Of a stretch of DNA of 14,190 bases, positions 13,011-14,190 are shown piece by piece. Location: assembly GCA_027352645.1 (NCBI GenBank), contig DAIEIL010000165.1, positions 1 to 14,190 on the forward strand, read 5' to 3'. The translations under genes and the position numbers were made by a program. Position 1 is the first letter of the stretch; each line of letters opens with the position of its first letter. This DNA comes from Rhodobiaceae bacterium. GTDB taxonomy: Bacteria; Pseudomonadota; Alphaproteobacteria; Parvibaculales; Parvibaculaceae. A model generated the notes under the pieces. The model was not told the origin of the DNA. It saw only the letters and a program-made list of their open reading frames with translations, and searched no databases.

Positions 13011-14190
13011 ATGAGCAACTCCGCTGACGATCTCTTCTTCTCGCAAGCCGGGCTCGACCGTTCACGGGTCGAGAAGCTCGTGGGCCAAGCGCTCGACGGC
13101 GCGGAAGATGGCGAGCTTTTCCTCGAATACCGCCAGTCGGAAGCCCTCGCCTTCGACGACGGACGTCTCAAGACCGCGAATTTCGATACCTCCCAAGGAT
13201 TCGGCCTGCGCTGCGTGGTCGGCGAATCGACGGGCTTTGCCCATGCCTCGGACCTTTCCGAGAGCGCGATCAAACGCGCGGGCGAGGCGGTGCAAGCGGT
13301 GAAGCAGGGCCGCAGCTTCACACTGGCCGATGGTCCGAAGCGAACCAACATTCATCTCTATTCCGATGAAAACCCGCTCGGCGCGCAGAGCTTCGAGCAA
13401 AAAGTGAAGCTGCTTTCAGATATTGACGCCTATGCCCGCGCCAAGGATTCCCGCGTCCGGCAGGTTTCGACCTCGCTGGTCGGCGAGTGGCAGGCCGTCG
13501 AGATTCTTCGTCCGGATGGCAGCTCGGTGCGCGACATCCGCCCCCTCGTCCGGCTTAACGTCTCCGTCATCGCCGGTCAGGGCGACCGGCAGGAAACCGG
13601 CAGCTATGGCGTGGGCGGCCGTACCGGCTACGACATTTATATAGACCCGCTGCAATGGAAGGCGCAGGTCGATGAAGCCCTGCGGCAGGCTTTGGTGAAT
13701 CTGGATTCAGTTCCAGCACCGGCCGGCGAGATGGATGTGGTGCTCGGGCCGGGATGGCCGGGAATCCTGCTTCATGAAGCGATCGGCCACGGGCTTGAAG
13801 GCGACTTCAACCGCAAGAAGACCTCCGCCTTCTCCGGCTTGCTCGGCAGCCGCGTCGCGGCTCCCGGCGTCACGGTCGTCGATGATGGCACGCTGGCCAA
13901 CCGCCGCGGTTCGCTCTCGGTCGACGATGAAGGCACGCCGACCTCTCGGACGGTGCTGATCGAGGACGGCATCCTCAAGGGCTACATGCAGGACCGGATG
14001 AATGCCCGACTCATGGGCATGGCGCCCACCGGCAACGGGCGGCGCGAATCCTACGCGCATCAGCCCATGCCGCGCATGACCAACACCTACATGCTTTCGG
14101 GCAACCACGAGCCCGACGAAATCCTGCGCTCGGTGAAGAAGGGCCTCTATGCCGTCAATTTCGGCGGCGGACAGGTCGACATCACGAGCG
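13011..14190 (+). CDS. tldD: Metalloprotease TldD (C-terminal end beyond window)
   Basis: The first 393 codons of a U62-family peptidase. TldD, with its partner TldE/PmbA, forms a heterodimeric zinc protease known in other bacteria to trim unfolded peptides, including modified peptide precursors such as microcin B17. The active-site motif HEAIGH is at residues 255-260 (His255, Glu256, His260) inside GILLHEAIGHGLEGDFNRK, which is the TldD (active) version rather than the inactive PmbA one. The N-terminal domain segments DDGRLKTANFDTSQGFGLR and GGRTGYDIY, and the later NARLMG and GNGRRESYAHQPMPRMTNTY, are typical. ATG at 13011 follows GGAA 7 nt upstream. tldD is a common neighbour of cox genes in alphaproteobacteria. 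Only the last part of the protein is missing from view. Confidence 0.97.
   Translation, partial: MSNSADDLFFSQAGLDRSRVEKLVGQALDGAEDGELFLEYRQSEALAFDDGRLKTANFDTSQGFGLRCVVGESTGFAHASDLSESAIKRAGEAVQAVKQGRSFTLADGPKRTNIHLYSDENPLGAQSFEQKVKLLSDIDAYARAKDSRVRQVSTSLVGEWQAVEILRPDGSSVRDIRPLVRLNVSVIAGQGDRQETGSYGVGGRTGYDIYIDPLQWKAQVDEALRQALVNLDSVPAPAGEMDVVLGPGWPGILLHEAIGHGLEGDFNRKKTSAFSGLLGSRVAAPGVTVVDDGTLANRRGSLSVDDEGTPTSRTVLIEDGILKGYMQDRMNARLMGMAPTGNGRRESYAHQPMPRMTNTYMLSGNHEPDEILRSVKKGLYAVNFGGGQVDITS

Noticed and set aside
1..14190. Search by eye for CRISPR arrays, insertion sequences, tRNA genes, attachment sites, or a defence island
   Set aside because: No regularly spaced repeats, transposase-like frames, terminal inverted repeats or tRNA-like cloverleafs were seen; the genes are conserved core functions.

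Overview
GC-rich DNA with the gene content and order of an alphaproteobacterial chromosome. The cox cluster (coxB-coxA-ctaB-coxF-like-coxC-DUF983-SURF1), followed on the same strand by thrC, an M16B peptidase and a GNAT acetyltransferase, with tldD next door, is a combination I associate with Rhizobiales and relatives. A Parvibaculum/Rhodobiaceae-like source is plausible but not proven. No mobile element, CRISPR array, tRNA or rRNA gene is visible.

Layout. From about 12.0 kb down to position 1 every gene is on the minus strand. In transcription order these are: coxB (11997-11143), coxA/ctaD (11087-9480), ctaB (9459-8494), a 70-residue CoxF-like membrane protein (8483-8271), coxC (8223-7384), a strong hairpin terminator (about 7361-7321), a DUF983 zinc-ribbon membrane protein (7310-6936), SURF1 (6936-6190), an M32 carboxypeptidase (6193-4682), threonine synthase thrC (4582-3176), an M16B zinc peptidase (3157-1886), a RimJ-type GNAT (1818-1231), and the N-terminal half of a membrane sensor protein that leaves the window at position 1. 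On the plus strand are an unrecognised 132-residue protein (12568-12966) and the first 393 codons of the TldD peptidase (13011-end). A gene-free region of about 570 bp (11998-12567) separates the two divergent groups and must hold the promoters for both.

How it works together. coxB, coxA and coxC encode the three core subunits of an aa3-type (A1) cytochrome c oxidase. All CuA, CuB, heme a and heme a3 ligands checked and the D- and K-channel residues named in the entries are present. CtaB makes heme O, the precursor of heme A, and SURF1 helps insert heme a. The CuB-inserting factor CtaG (Cox11) is usually found between the coxF-like gene and coxC. It is absent here, and only 47 bp lie between those genes. 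The M32 peptidase start overlaps the SURF1 stop (ATGA), so a cytosolic carboxypeptidase appears to be co-translated with oxidase assembly genes.

Most of the window is ordinary, well-conserved housekeeping DNA, and I found no convincing new defence, mobile or signalling system. The points most worth a second look are the missing ctaG, the peptidase embedded in the cox operon, the terminator abutting the DUF983 ribosome binding site, RegA/RegR-like sites in the divergent region, and the unrecognised cysteine- and tryptophan-bearing protein beside tldD.
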